Shown: piece by piece, positions 17,683 through 26,335 of the stretch
How positions within the stretch are numbered: position 1 is the first letter of the stretch
Layout: each line of letters begins with the position of its first letter
DNA from: Pseudomonadota bacterium
GTDB lineage: Bacteria; Pseudomonadota; Gammaproteobacteria; JAKAQQ01
Direction of reading: 5' to 3'
Assembly (NCBI GenBank): GCA_021798115.1
Contig: JAJZYM010000004.1
Coordinates: forward strand, 41,907-105,906
Length of the DNA stretch: 64,000 nt
Notes under the pieces: generated by a model
Seen by the model: only the letters and a program-made list of their open reading frames with translations
Database searches by the model: none
Told to the model about the DNA's origin: nothing
Translations under genes and position numbers: made by a program

Positions 17683-18122
17683 TTCGGCGGAGGGCAGGAC
17701 GCCCCAGAACGGCCCAAAACCTGCGTCGCTCACTTGTCAACATTTGTTGACAGTCATTGTCACATCCCGTTGACACAAATCAAGCACTGAATCGTTGACG
17801 GAATATGCGCATGCTGATAGCCTTGAAACCAAGGTGGGTGAGGCCGCCGAGCAGGGAGGCATCAAAATCCACCATGGTGACTCGGGGACGAAGAGCAAGG
17901 TGGCGGCCTCGACCCTAAAAGGTGCCCGTTCCGCAAAGGTCAGCCTTCCGGGACGGGGTCGATGAGGTGGTTTCTGGTGGGCACGTCCCATGAGACCTTG
18001 GCGAGCCGGTGTCTTGGATCCGCCCGCCAGCGGATAGACCGTACCTCGAATCCACGTGCGGGTCGGGTTCCAAAAAACCGACCATCACAACCACAATCAC
18101 ATCCGTGAGGTGACATAACTTT
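17683..18122. other. 440-base intergenic region with operator-like palindrome
   Basis: No convincing gene. It holds the perfect inverted repeat at 17735-17752, two further GTTGAC motifs (17769-17775 and near 17793), a small CCTTG/CCAAGG inverted repeat near 17821-17833 and, at the right end, the promoter and AGGTG ribosome site of the S53 peptidase. Confidence 0.6.
17735..17752. promoter_or_regulatory. Palindrome TGTCAAC-ATTT-GTTGACA
   Basis: A perfect 7-bp inverted repeat with a 4-base spacer, the size of a dimeric regulator operator. A third half-site GTTGACA follows at 17769-17775, about three helical turns from the first half-site. It lies downstream of the diiron gene and about 380 bases upstream of the S53 gene. 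The binding protein is unknown. Confidence 0.5.
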
Positions 18123-20840
18123 ATGTTTTCATTCTCCTTCGTCCGGCGCCGTCACGGCTCGGTCGGGTTGGGAATACCGCTTGCCCTCGTGGCGGCGGCG
18201 TTCTTTGCCCTGCCGGCCGCCCGCGCCACGCTCCTTCGGGGCAATGTCCCCAAGATCCTTGCCCGCTCGCAGTGGGTTTCGTCGCACAACCCTCTGGGGA
18301 CCGTGCCGGTGATGATGGCCCTCAAGCTCCGTCATCCGCATGCGCTCGATGCGTTCCTGCATGCGGTGCGCGATCCTTCGAGCCCGCTCTACCGCCAGTT
18401 TCTGACGCCTCAAGAATTCACGCGTCTTTACGGCCCGAGCCCGGCAACGGTGGCCCGCGTCAAGGCCTATCTTCGCGCACAGGGGTTTACGGTGACCGGC
18501 GTCTCTCGGAACCTCATGTTCGTTCGGGCCTCGGCCTCAACCGCGGTTGTCGAGCGGGCGTTTTCCGTGAGCATCGATGACTACGTTCACAACAACGTTC
18601 GTTTCTACGCCGCCTCGAGCGATCCTCGCCTTCCCTCTTCGGTCGCCCCCTACGTCCAGGCGGTTTTGGGTCTCAACGACGCCCCGCTTTTCCGCCCGAT
18701 GCTCGTTCCGAACAGGCGGGTGAGCGCACAGTCGACCCCTTCGGGGTATTCGCCCCAGCAGATCGCGACCGCCTACGACTGGCCCTCGATCACCAGCACC
18801 CAGAACGGCAGCGGAGTGATCATCGCGAATGCCACGGCGGAAAGCTCGAACCTGTCGACGAGCGATCTCGACACGTTCTGGAACACCTACGGCCTTCCGA
18901 CCCATACCGTGAACGTCATCAACGTCGGCGGCAGTGGAGGCTCGACGGGCGGCACGATCGAAACGACAATCGACGAGGAGCGCAGCGGCGCCATGGCCCC
19001 GGGTGCGACTCTTGATGTCTACGACGCCGCGAGCGCCACAGACAGCGATTTCACCAGCACCTACAACACCATCGTCAACGACAACACCGCCCAGGTGATG
19101 ACGACGAGCTGGGGCGAGCCCGAATCGGACGCCAGCTCCTCGACCCTCACTTCGGACGACAACATCTTCAAGCAGGCCGCCGCCCAGGGGATCTCGGTCT
19201 TTGCCGCCGCCGGCGACAACGGTTCTTCCGACGGCACGAGCAACTCTGACACGGCCGACTATCCGTCCTCCGATCCCTACGTCGTGGCCTGCGGCGGGAC
19301 GACCCTCACGCTCAACAGCAACAACACGATCGCGAGCGAAACCGCCTGGTCGGATACGGGCGGTGCGGTGAGTGCGGTGTTCAGCGAGCCCTCCTGGCAG
19401 GTCGGAAACGGCGTGCCCCAGAACGGTTACCGCAACACCTCGGACATCGCCATGGACGCCGATCCGAACACCGGCTACTCCGTCTACGAAGGGGGGAGCT
19501 GGAGTGTCTACGGCGGGACGAGTTTCGTTGCCCCGCAGATGGCGGGTCTCATCGCCGTCAAGGATTCGGAGACCGGGACGCGCCTCGGACAGACGAACTC
19601 CCTCATCTACAACGACGCGAACACGAGTAATTATGCGACGGACTTCAACGACATCACCTCCGGAAGCAACGGCGCCTTCAGCGCTGGTCCCGGTTGGGAT
19701 CACCCCACCGGTTGGGGCTCGCCGCAGGCAACGAACCTCATCGCGCATCTCGGCGGCACGACCACAACCGTTGCGGCGCCCACGGCGCAGAACGGGTCGG
19801 TGACGACGACCGAGGGTCAGGCGGTGAGCGGGACGCTCTCGGCCTCGGCCTCGGGCAATCCGGCGCTCACGTTCCAGATCGTCTCGCAGCCCACGAACGG
19901 GACGGTGACGATCACGGACGCTTCGACCGGTGCCTTCACCTACACGCCGAACAGCGGGTTCACGGGAACGGATTCCTTCACCTTCGACGCTTCGGACAGC
20001 GGCGGGACCTCGAACACGGCGACCGAGACCGTGACGGTGAACGCGCCCACAGTGGCCGTCCCCACGGCGCAGAACGGGTCGGTGACGACGACCGAGGGTC
20101 AGGCGGTGAGCGGGACGCTCTCGGCCTCGGCCTCGGGCAATCCGGCGCTCACGTTCCAGATCGTCTCGCAGCCCACGAACGGGACGGTGACGATCACGAA
20201 CACCGCGACCGGTGCCTTCACCTACACGCCGAGCAGCGGGTTCACGGGAACGGATTCCTTCACCTTCGACGCTTCGGACAGCGGTGGGACCTCGAACACG
20301 GCGACCGAGACCATCACGGTCAATCCCGCACAGACGGGTCCGTGCCCTTCCGGCTACACGTCCTACACCGGTTCGGTGAGCTCCGGTAACTACGATTACC
20401 AGCCGAACGAGAACTATTACTACGCAAACGCCGGCAACGAGGACGCCAAGACCACGAGCCCCTCCGGAACCAACTTCGATCTCTACCTCTACAAGTGGAA
20501 CAACTTCTGGGGTTGGATCGAGGTCGCGGCTTCCCAGAACTCGGGAACCACCCAGAGCATCAGCTACCCGGGCAGGGCTGGCTACTACATCTGGGTCATC
20601 TACGCCAACGTGGGTGGTGGCAACTACAGCTTCTGCCTCTCCCAGCCCGGTCCGTCCTCGGCCGCCCGTCCAACGGGTGGTGTGCCGAGCGCTGCTCGTC
20701 CGACGCTCACGGGGTCTTCGGAGACCACGACGACGTCCGGCTCGAGCGGCAGCGGTGCGCTTGGTCTTCCGAGCCTTGCGCTCTTGCTGCTCACGGCTCT
20801 GGCGTTCTTCGCGCGCCGCCGTCGTGAGATCGGTGGCTGA
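18123..20840 (+). CDS. Secreted S53 (sedolisin/kumamolisin-type) peptidase with repeats and C-terminal anchor
   Basis: A 905-residue acid-type serine-carboxyl endopeptidase. Order: signal peptide (ending PAARA), pro-kumamolisin domain (about 40-190, FLHAVRDPSSPLYRQFLTPQEF), and catalytic domain (about 215-545). The expected Glu280/Asp284 pair is in IETTIDEE, the oxyanion Asp336 in SWGEPESD and the Ser467 nucleophile in YGGTSFVAPQMAG. The calcium site is DFNDITSGSNG..GPGWDHPTGWG. Two nearly identical 94-residue Ig/cadherin-like repeats follow, then a pre-peptidase-C-like domain (CPSGYTSYTGSVSSGNYDY). A Gly/Ser linker, a hydrophobic stretch and FARRRREIGG end the protein, resembling a GlyGly-CTERM sorting tail. 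It should be exported, autoprocessed and surface-attached or released. A strong terminator follows. Confidence 0.94.
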   Translation: MFSFSFVRRRHGSVGLGIPLALVAAAFFALPAARATLLRGNVPKILARSQWVSSHNPLGTVPVMMALKLRHPHALDAFLHAVRDPSSPLYRQFLTPQEFTRLYGPSPATVARVKAYLRAQGFTVTGVSRNLMFVRASASTAVVERAFSVSIDDYVHNNVRFYAASSDPRLPSSVAPYVQAVLGLNDAPLFRPMLVPNRRVSAQSTPSGYSPQQIATAYDWPSITSTQNGSGVIIANATAESSNLSTSDLDTFWNTYGLPTHTVNVINVGGSGGSTGGTIETTIDEERSGAMAPGATLDVYDAASATDSDFTSTYNTIVNDNTAQVMTTSWGEPESDASSSTLTSDDNIFKQAAAQGISVFAAAGDNGSSDGTSNSDTADYPSSDPYVVACGGTTLTLNSNNTIASETAWSDTGGAVSAVFSEPSWQVGNGVPQNGYRNTSDIAMDADPNTGYSVYEGGSWSVYGGTSFVAPQMAGLIAVKDSETGTRLGQTNSLIYNDANTSNYATDFNDITSGSNGAFSAGPGWDHPTGWGSPQATNLIAHLGGTTTTVAAPTAQNGSVTTTEGQAVSGTLSASASGNPALTFQIVSQPTNGTVTITDASTGAFTYTPNSGFTGTDSFTFDASDSGGTSNTATETVTVNAPTVAVPTAQNGSVTTTEGQAVSGTLSASASGNPALTFQIVSQPTNGTVTITNTATGAFTYTPSSGFTGTDSFTFDASDSGGTSNTATETITVNPAQTGPCPSGYTSYTGSVSSGNYDYQPNENYYYANAGNEDAKTTSPSGTNFDLYLYKWNNFWGWIEVAASQNSGTTQSISYPGRAGYYIWVIYANVGGGNYSFCLSQPGPSSAARPTGGVPSAARPTLTGSSETTTTSGSSGSGALGLPSLALLLLTALAFFARRRREIGG
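19779..20327 (+). repeat. Tandem 282-bp (94-residue) repeat inside the S53 gene
   Basis: Copy 1 starts at 19779 and copy 2 at 20061, both with CCCACGGCGCAGAACGGGTC. The copies differ at only a few positions (for example GACGCTTCG against AACACCGCG near the middle), which indicates recent duplication or ongoing conversion. The encoded unit is a cadherin/Ig-like beta-sandwich (TAQNGSVTTTEGQAVSGTL). Confidence 0.9.
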
Positions 20841-20870
20841 GCAGGCCTAGAAACAAGCCCTCATCGCGTT

Positions 20871-20905
20871 CCCCTGCCTTCCGTTCCTTGAACGGAAGGC
20901 AGGGG
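20871..20905 (+). terminator. 15-bp perfect hairpin after the S53 gene
   Basis: CCCCTGCCTTCCGTT, loop CCTTG, AACGGAAGGCAGGGG, 31 bases after the TGA stop. It probably acts with the U-tailed hairpin that follows. Confidence 0.75.
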
Positions 20906-20926
20906 GGGTGAGGAGGGCCCTCGTCG

Positions 20927-20960
20927 GGCGCGGTGCCCTCGGGCTCCGCGCCTTTTTTTT
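20927..20960 (+). terminator. Rho-independent terminator with T8 tail
   Basis: GGCGCGG paired with CCGCGCC across a 12-base loop, then eight T. It is the classical terminator for the S53 transcript. Confidence 0.85.
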
Positions 20961-20987
20961 GGTGCGCCCGGCAGGGCACACCCACTC

Positions 20988-21816
20988 ACGCAGCTCCTGC
21001 AGGCAGTCGTCGTCGGCCTTGCGGGGCAGGTCATCCAGCGCATGGCGGAGGAAGTGGACGTAGCACCGTTGTCCGGCGGCATCGTTCAACACCTCGGTGA
21101 GGGCTTTTTTGAGCCCCGCGTGATCGTCGGAGACGACGAACTCGACGCCGCGAAGACCCCGGTCCTTCAGGCGGACAAGGAAGTCTTTCCAGGACGACTG
21201 ACTCTCGCGCGGGGCGAGATCAACCGCCAGGACCTCCCGGCGTCCGCCCTCATGGATACCGATCGCGATCAAGACCGCCCGGGACCGAATGACACCCTCC
21301 TCACGGACCTTCTCGTAGCGGGCATCGAGAATCAGGTAGGGATACGGCTCTTCCAGACGCCGCTCGGCAAAAGCCGTGAGGGCTTCATCGAGCCCCTTGT
21401 TGAGGACGCTGATGCTGGAGGCCGAGAAACTCTGGCCCACAGAGCTCCTCGGTGATCGCTTTGACCTTGCGGGTGGAGACGCCCTGCACGTACATCTCCG
21501 CCAAGGCGGCTACGAAGGCCTTCTCCGAGCGCTGGTAGCGCTCAAAGAGGGCGGTCTGGAACTGGCCGTGACGGTCCCGGGGGACCCGGAGCTCGAGCTT
21601 GCCGACACGGGTCACCAGGCCACGTTCGTCATAGCCGGCCCGGTAGCCTTGGCGACCTTCCTGGCGCTCGTGGGGGCCGGCCCCCAGGAGCTCGGTCATC
21701 TCGGCCTCCAGGACCTCCTGGACAGCCGCTTTGATCAAAGATTTCATCCAGTCACAGTCTTCCGCCACGAGGGCTTTAAGGTCGATCGGGTTGGTGCTAT
21801 GCTTCTTCACGGTCAT
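20988..21816 (-). pseudogene. Truncated, frameshifted IS256-family transposase (copy D)
   Basis: Near-identical to the three full transposases in this window (starts at ATG 21816, MTVKKHSTNPIDLKALVAED). It is broken twice. A one-base insertion near 21430 (ACTCTGGCCCAC against ACTGTGCCCAC in the intact copies) shifts the frame after ITEELCG. The last third of the protein, after LQELR, is missing from about 20988 leftward. The DDE residues in the middle (DARYEKVREEG, VVSDDHAGLKKAL) remain. The right inverted repeat is intact and ends at 21904; the left end of the element has been lost, so it cannot move by itself. Confidence 0.9.
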
Positions 21817-21904
21817 GGTATGGTCCCTCCGAATCAGGACATGGGGTTGACTACTATCCCTCATACCATGACCTCTGAATTTGCACACAAGTCCGTACAC
21901 TACC
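21817..21904. mobile_element. Right inverted-repeat end of IS256-family copy D
   Basis: The sequence up to CCGTACACTACC at 21893-21904 equals the right ends of the complete copies at 43992 and 60741. No partner end is present. Confidence 0.85.
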
Positions 21905-21916
21905 CAGCGACTCCAG

Positions 21917-21990
21917 TGCGCTCGTTATGCGGAACCGCACGTACGGTGGTGTGGGAGGGGGGTAGGCGCAAGCCTGTCCCTCTACCCGAT
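21917..21990 (+). mobile_element. 3' end of a group II intron (domains V and VI), remnant
   Basis: Domain V: a TATGCG arm, GAAC tetraloop, CGCA, a CG two-base bulge and TACGGTGG, the standard arrangement of the catalytic hairpin. Domain VI: a G-rich arm GGGAGGGGGGTAGGC, loop GCAA, GCCTGTCCCTCTACCC, with an unpaired A near the 3' side as branch-point candidate, then CCCGAT as the 3' splice boundary. No reverse-transcriptase ORF or domains I-IV remain upstream; the truncated IS256-family copy abuts instead. Confidence 0.65.
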
Positions 21991-22059
21991 CGGGTCCGGC
22001 CTTCGTGGCCCGTCTCCATCGGTTAAAATCTCCCGAACACGTTGGATGTCCTAGGACGT

Positions 22060-22135
<76 letters not shown>

Positions 22136-22149
22136 AATTCAAAGATTTG

Positions 22150-22190
22150 CGAAAGAGGTCCGACCTGAATCCGGGCCTTTTTCGTTTCTG
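22150..22190 (+). terminator. Probable terminator downstream of tRNA-Ala
   Basis: An imperfect GGTCCGACC...CCGGGCC pairing followed by TTTTTC, about 30 bases after the tRNA CCA. Confidence 0.5.
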
Positions 22191-22299
22191 ATCATTGCCT
22201 ACTCGGCAGGGTGAATTCAACTTCGAAGCAACATCGCTGACGGGCCGAGTGGGCGAGCGGCGGTAGGATCGTGGCTTTTCCGACCAGCCAGTCGAAGGA

Positions 22300-22540
22300 G
22301 CAGCGATAGAGAGTGTGGGGCATGTGTCCCAATTCGATCTCGCAGGCCCTTGAGCGGGTCTGTAAGGCGGTCGCCATCGCGGTCCCTGACCTTCCACGAT
22401 CTGCGGCATGAGGCGACCTCCAGGCTCTTTGAGAAGGAGAAGGGATCGAACCCCAGGAGGTGGCGGCGATCAAGGGCCAAATGCTTGGGGTACGCCACCC
22501 CGGATCAGATCTACCGGTCCGGTGTGGGTGGCGAGGCAGG
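22300..22540 (+). pseudogene. Tyrosine site-specific integrase, C-terminal remnant
   Basis: One frame reads SISQALERVCKAVAIAVP. After a frameshift, another reads LTFHDLRHEATSRLFEKEKG, which is the box with the catalytic Arg and the RHE motif of phage-type tyrosine recombinases. A further shift gives NPQEVAAIKGQMLG. The order matches the C-terminal half of tRNA-targeting integrases, but the catalytic Tyr and the N-terminus are missing. It sits 165-400 bases after tRNA-Ala, the usual place of an island integrase. Confidence 0.7.
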
Positions 22541-22541
22541 G

Positions 22542-25355
22542 CTACCCTGCCATAGTCCCCTTCGTGCGTAAGCCATGGTCGTTAGACCGTAAAGCATGAT
22601 AGGCCGAAACGATCTCTTCCTTGATGGACTTGGAGAGTTCTTCTACCTGCGTCCAGTCCTCCAGCGATGAGGTGACAACGGTGGCCAGCTGCCGATGGTA
22701 TTCGGCGTGCAGTGTTTCCAGCCGATCGAGGTTGGTGGGCTTCAAGCGTTGTAAATGCCGGTGTAGCGCGCAGTGTTCGTGATCTGCTATAGGTAGGTAA
22801 CCCAGAGAACCCCGTGCATCCAAAATGGTCTTTTTGAGGGTGTCGTGGAGCATCAGGTGCTCGGCATAAAGACCCAGGAGACTTCTGGGACCAGGCTCGC
22901 GCTGCGCTAGGGGCTGCGCCAGAAACGCCTTGAGCGCCTCGAGAGGCAAGGGTTCGGCGATGCCGTAGCCCTGCATCAGGCGGACGCCCAAGACGGCGAG
23001 GGCATCCAGGATATCGTCGGTTTCTGCTCCCTGCACGATGAGGTCTACTCCCAGATCTTGTGCGAGCTCCCGCATCGCACGCACAAAGATCAACTCTTCG
23101 GGATGCTCCTCCAAGGTGCGAGTGAAGCCTTGATCGAGTTTGATGTCATCGATGGGTACTTGTTTGATGCGCAGCAGGGAGGCGTAAGCACTTCCCACTT
23201 TGTCCAGAGCCAGTCGGACGCGGAGGTTTTTGAAGCCCTGGAGGTGATCCAGGGCTTCTATCTGGTCGCTGAAATCGCTTCCTCCGAGAATTTCCAGAGT
23301 GATTCGGTTGGGATCGATCCCGGCCGCGGCGATCTGGTCCTGGATCCAAAAAACACAGGATTCGGAGATGGACCTTGGATCGACGTTGACGGAAGCCCAC
23401 AAGGGCTGCCCGAGCACCTCCAGCTCCCCCAGATCGACCAGGACATGTTCCAGAACCTTTTTGCTCAGCACTGACAGGTCTCTCGGTTCCAGGGCCGGTA
23501 AGAACTGCGCCGGGTTGAGCAGCTGTCCATCGGAATCCCGCAGGCGCGCCAGTGCTTCGACGCCCACAATGCGATGCCGCTTGTAGTCCAGGATCGGCTG
23601 GTACCAGACTTCCAGGGCTCCGATACCCAGTAGATGCTGGGCCGATGCTGCACGAGTGTGGGACAGCTCCTCTCCAAATAACGCCCAGAATTCCCCCCGA
23701 TTGGTCTTTTTCGCTTTGGCCGTGTAGAGCGCCTGATCGGCTAGGCGCAAAAGGGTATCGGCATCCCCGCCGTGATCAGGAAAGATGGCCACTCCCAGAC
23801 TCATCTGTATGGAAACGCTGCGATCCCCGCCCAAACCGAAGGGGGTTTCCACTGCGTAATGAAGACGCTCCAGGGCTCCCCGTAGCTGGACCATGACGGT
23901 TTCAGGATCTAAATCCTCAAAAACAACGACGAATTCATCGCCACCAAACCGCACCAGCACGTCGGAGGCACGTAGAAGGGATTGCAGGCGGCTGGCAAAT
24001 TGACGCAGAAGTTCGTCACCTGCGGCATGACCCAAGGTGTCATTGACTGGCTTGAAGTCGTCGAGATCGATCATTCCCACAGCCAGATAGGTGCCATGCC
24101 GCTTGGCCCGGGCAACGGCCTGGGGAAGCTCCTGCAGAAGGGCAAGACGGTTGGGCAAATCCGTCAAGACGTCATGACGTGCGCGGTGGGCTTCTCTGGC
24201 TTCCTGCCTGACCAGGCGTCCGCGCAGATCCAGCTCATCCAGTCCGTGACCCAGAAGTTCGACCACACGAGTACACAGGGCAACCGTGTCACCGTCGAAG
24301 GCATTGGTCACTGAAGAGATTAGCGCCAGGGTGGCCCAGATGTTTCCACCCCGAAATATGGGGGCGGCCAGCAGAGATTTCCAGCCGTTACGTCGGAATC
24401 CTGAATGCCAGGGGCGCAGGCCTGCATCTTTCAGGGCATCGTTGCAGACGACCACCTGCCGGGTGTTCCATGCTCGCACTACGATCGAGCTTCCCCCTTC
24501 GCTGTCCAAAGAGGGCGGGGCATCACGCACCTGCTCCACACCGCTGCCCGCGATAGCCAGCACCCCGAACTCCGGACCTGCTCCGGGTTGGCCCACCCAG
24601 ACCACATGGAATGAGGTCTGGCTCATCAGAGCATCGCACAGGTTCTGGAGCATCTTCTTTTCATCGTGGCTGTTTATCATGGCACTGGCCGATTCCAGAA
24701 GCGCACAGTACAGACCTTGCAGATTGAGCAGCTGCCTTTTCTGCTCCAGGATGTCGAATGTGCTCCGGCCCAGTGTATCGCTCAGCTGGCTTAAGGCTTC
24801 GATCTGCATCTGACCATCCCCGCCTTGGTTTGGCCCTCCAGGATGCTCCTGCTGCCGACGGATCTCCTCGCCCATCTGCCGGTCGACGACATTGATATGG
24901 GTCACCAACCACTGCGCAAGAAAGGTCAGGACATCCCCGACGAACTCTTCGGGATACCGCTCGGCGATGGCACGGGACTGCTTCAGGAAATGGATGAAAC
25001 GGCCGTGCGCCTGAAGATGCACCCGCTGATGGTCTGTGCTGACCCCGTACCGGCGCATCCACTGCGATTCTTCCTGGAAATGGTAGTGGGTGTAGTTAAA
25101 CAGGGAGTTGAGCAGCACTCCAGTCTGCACACGCGGGGCACCCCGGGAAAGGGCCAGCACCGCCTCGTTGAAAATCTCTACCAGACGCCTGTGCTGCTGG
25201 TCGACCGCATCCAGCCCGGTGGGCTGGATGACACTCCAAGGGAGTTGCTGGGGGGGGTGTTCCGTATCAACCTCCTTAGGAGCCTTGCACCAAAGCTTAC
25301 GCATCAAGTCGTCGAGGGCGCAACGCCCAACGCTCTTCCAGCTCGGCCAAGGCAT
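22542..25355 (-). CDS. Hemerythrin-GAF-GGDEF-EAL signalling protein with C-terminal CZB-like domain
   Basis: A 937-residue soluble c-di-GMP protein. Residues about 40-170 form a bacteriohemerythrin: HRRLVEIFN, HYHFQEESQWM, HQRVHLQAH and HINVVDRQM give the His/Glu/Asp diiron ligands. A GAF region follows (LYCALLESASAMI onward). The GGDEF domain has DVLTDLPNRLALL, DLDDFKPVNDTLGHAAGD and RFGGDEFVVVF, with RASD five residues upstream as an I-site. The EAL domain keeps VEALAR and MQGYG but has LALDKVGSAYASL for the usual LDDFGTGYSSL and QGAET for EGVET, so phosphodiesterase activity is doubtful. The tail (HLMLHDTLKK...DHEHCALHRHL) looks like a zinc-binding CZB domain. Oxygen or redox sensing is inferred. 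Codon use is less GC-rich than the backbone. The start at 25355 is uncertain. Confidence 0.88.
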   Translation of the reverse strand: MPWPSWKSVGRCALDDLMRKLWCKAPKEVDTEHPPQQLPWSVIQPTGLDAVDQQHRRLVEIFNEAVLALSRGAPRVQTGVLLNSLFNYTHYHFQEESQWMRRYGVSTDHQRVHLQAHGRFIHFLKQSRAIAERYPEEFVGDVLTFLAQWLVTHINVVDRQMGEEIRRQQEHPGGPNQGGDGQMQIEALSQLSDTLGRSTFDILEQKRQLLNLQGLYCALLESASAMINSHDEKKMLQNLCDALMSQTSFHVVWVGQPGAGPEFGVLAIAGSGVEQVRDAPPSLDSEGGSSIVVRAWNTRQVVVCNDALKDAGLRPWHSGFRRNGWKSLLAAPIFRGGNIWATLALISSVTNAFDGDTVALCTRVVELLGHGLDELDLRGRLVRQEAREAHRARHDVLTDLPNRLALLQELPQAVARAKRHGTYLAVGMIDLDDFKPVNDTLGHAAGDELLRQFASRLQSLLRASDVLVRFGGDEFVVVFEDLDPETVMVQLRGALERLHYAVETPFGLGGDRSVSIQMSLGVAIFPDHGGDADTLLRLADQALYTAKAKKTNRGEFWALFGEELSHTRAASAQHLLGIGALEVWYQPILDYKRHRIVGVEALARLRDSDGQLLNPAQFLPALEPRDLSVLSKKVLEHVLVDLGELEVLGQPLWASVNVDPRSISESCVFWIQDQIAAAGIDPNRITLEILGGSDFSDQIEALDHLQGFKNLRVRLALDKVGSAYASLLRIKQVPIDDIKLDQGFTRTLEEHPEELIFVRAMRELAQDLGVDLIVQGAETDDILDALAVLGVRLMQGYGIAEPLPLEALKAFLAQPLAQREPGPRSLLGLYAEHLMLHDTLKKTILDARGSLGYLPIADHEHCALHRHLQRLKPTNLDRLETLHAEYHRQLATVVTSSLEDWTQVEELSKSIKEEIVSAYHALRSNDHGLRTKGTMAG

Positions 25356-25409
25356 CGCTAAGAGCTTTTTCTTGGCGCCTGACAGCCTCTGACCAAGCCG
25401 CTCCTCGCA

Positions 25410-25642
25410 TTATAAAAGCTCTGGGGCTTCGGGGGCCGTTTCCGGCTCGTTATTGACCTCTCGTGCGGCCTGCTCTGCCCGTAGCCGTTCCAAGTGTTCC
25501 TGAAATGTCGTGAATCCTCCCCGGCCCAACATCCCCCACACCGCCCGCCGCTTTGGGCCACGAAAGGATCGCGGCCCAACTGCTCTACCGCTCCCCGCAC
25601 GTCCTCTAGCGTAACCCGCCCCGCACGTAGCTCCCGCTCCAT
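25410..25642 (-). pseudogene. Small frameshifted ORF of unknown function
   Basis: Reading from ATG 25642, MERELRAGRVTLEDVRGAVE and QLGRDPFVAQ are followed by a frame change. The other frame then continues AVWGMLGRGGFTTFQEHLER and ends TAPEAPELL. Together they give a plausible charged protein of about 78 residues. No family is recognised. The position just upstream of the hemerythrin/GGDEF gene and inside the putative island suggests an island gene. Confidence 0.35.
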
Positions 25643-26161
25643 GATCCAATTCTCATTTTACTGTTTACGGTGTAAATGCGTTTACGGCAAATGGTAGTAA
25701 ATGGTAAATATCAAACAACAAAATGCAAATCTGACTCTCAACAGTGACACCCGCTCGTTACCGCCTGACGCTGCCCATATGTGCGGTGGCAGAAGGAAGA
25801 GAGACAAGGCGGCGGCGGGCGGGGGTGTATCTGCAAGGGCTTTGGCCCGCGCAGGGCGAAGCCCGAAGGCAAGACTTTTGACGCAGCATCAAGCCGCGGC
25901 TAAAAGTCGCGCATGCTGGAAGATCGAAGAACAACGGCGTGGCCCGTACGCTCGTGCACGGCCCGAGGGATCTCCTGCGCGCGGTCATTAAGCCGGCTAC
26001 GCCATCGGCAAAAGACACCGGAGATGGTGCGATCATTCTTGCAGCCTCCGGAGACGCACTACGCGGCGTAGCCCTGGTCTCTCATATGCACCGATTGGTG
26101 AGTGTATGTAATAACATACAAACTTAGTGCATGGCCGTGCATGGGAAGAGGTTGTTGTCGT
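25643..26161. other. Non-coding, partly AT-rich island segment
   Basis: No supported gene in about 520 bases. The left part is AT-rich with GTTTACGG repeated at 25663-25670 and 25680-25687, and GTAAATG at 25672-25678 and 25697-25703. The remainder is GC-rich with short reading frames that match nothing recognisable. Confidence 0.5.
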
Positions 26162-26207
26162 GTTTGCCATGCGAAGGCCGAGGGTTTGATCCCCTTCCGC
26201 TCCACCA
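26162..26207 (+). pseudogene. Decayed tRNA-Ala 3' half (possible attachment-site copy)
   Basis: TTTGCCATGCGAAGG and CCGCTCCACCAAA match the anticodon-arm and acceptor end of the tRNA at 22060-22135 apart from scattered changes. The T loop reads TTTGATC in place of TTCGATC and the T stem is still pairable. No matching 5' acceptor strand is present. The 40 bases beyond the CCA also resemble the tRNA downstream sequence and contain a GGCCCGA/TCGGGCC hairpin (26227-26247). Confidence 0.7.
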
Positions 26208-26335
26208 AAATCAAGATGACGAACGCGGCCCGACCCAAGATCGGGCCAGGCCCGGCACCGGGGCATGCACCGTTTGCGGCGGAAAGGACCCTTTCCTGGA
26301 CGAAGATTTCCGTGTGACTACTGAGGAGAACGAAC

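Noticed and set aside
17915..18100. 61-codon minus-strand ORF upstream of the S53 gene
   Set aside because: No ribosome site or similarity; lies in the promoter region of the peptidase.
19779..20327. Possible CRISPR or satellite array in the S53 gene
   Set aside because: Only two 282-bp units, coding and in frame; no spacers.
22217..22498. Minus-strand ORFs overlapping the integrase remnant
   Set aside because: The plus strand carries the DLRHEA integrase box; the minus-strand frames show no motif.
25758..26036. 92-codon minus-strand ORF in the island
   Set aside because: Low-complexity, no ribosome site, no family; not supported.
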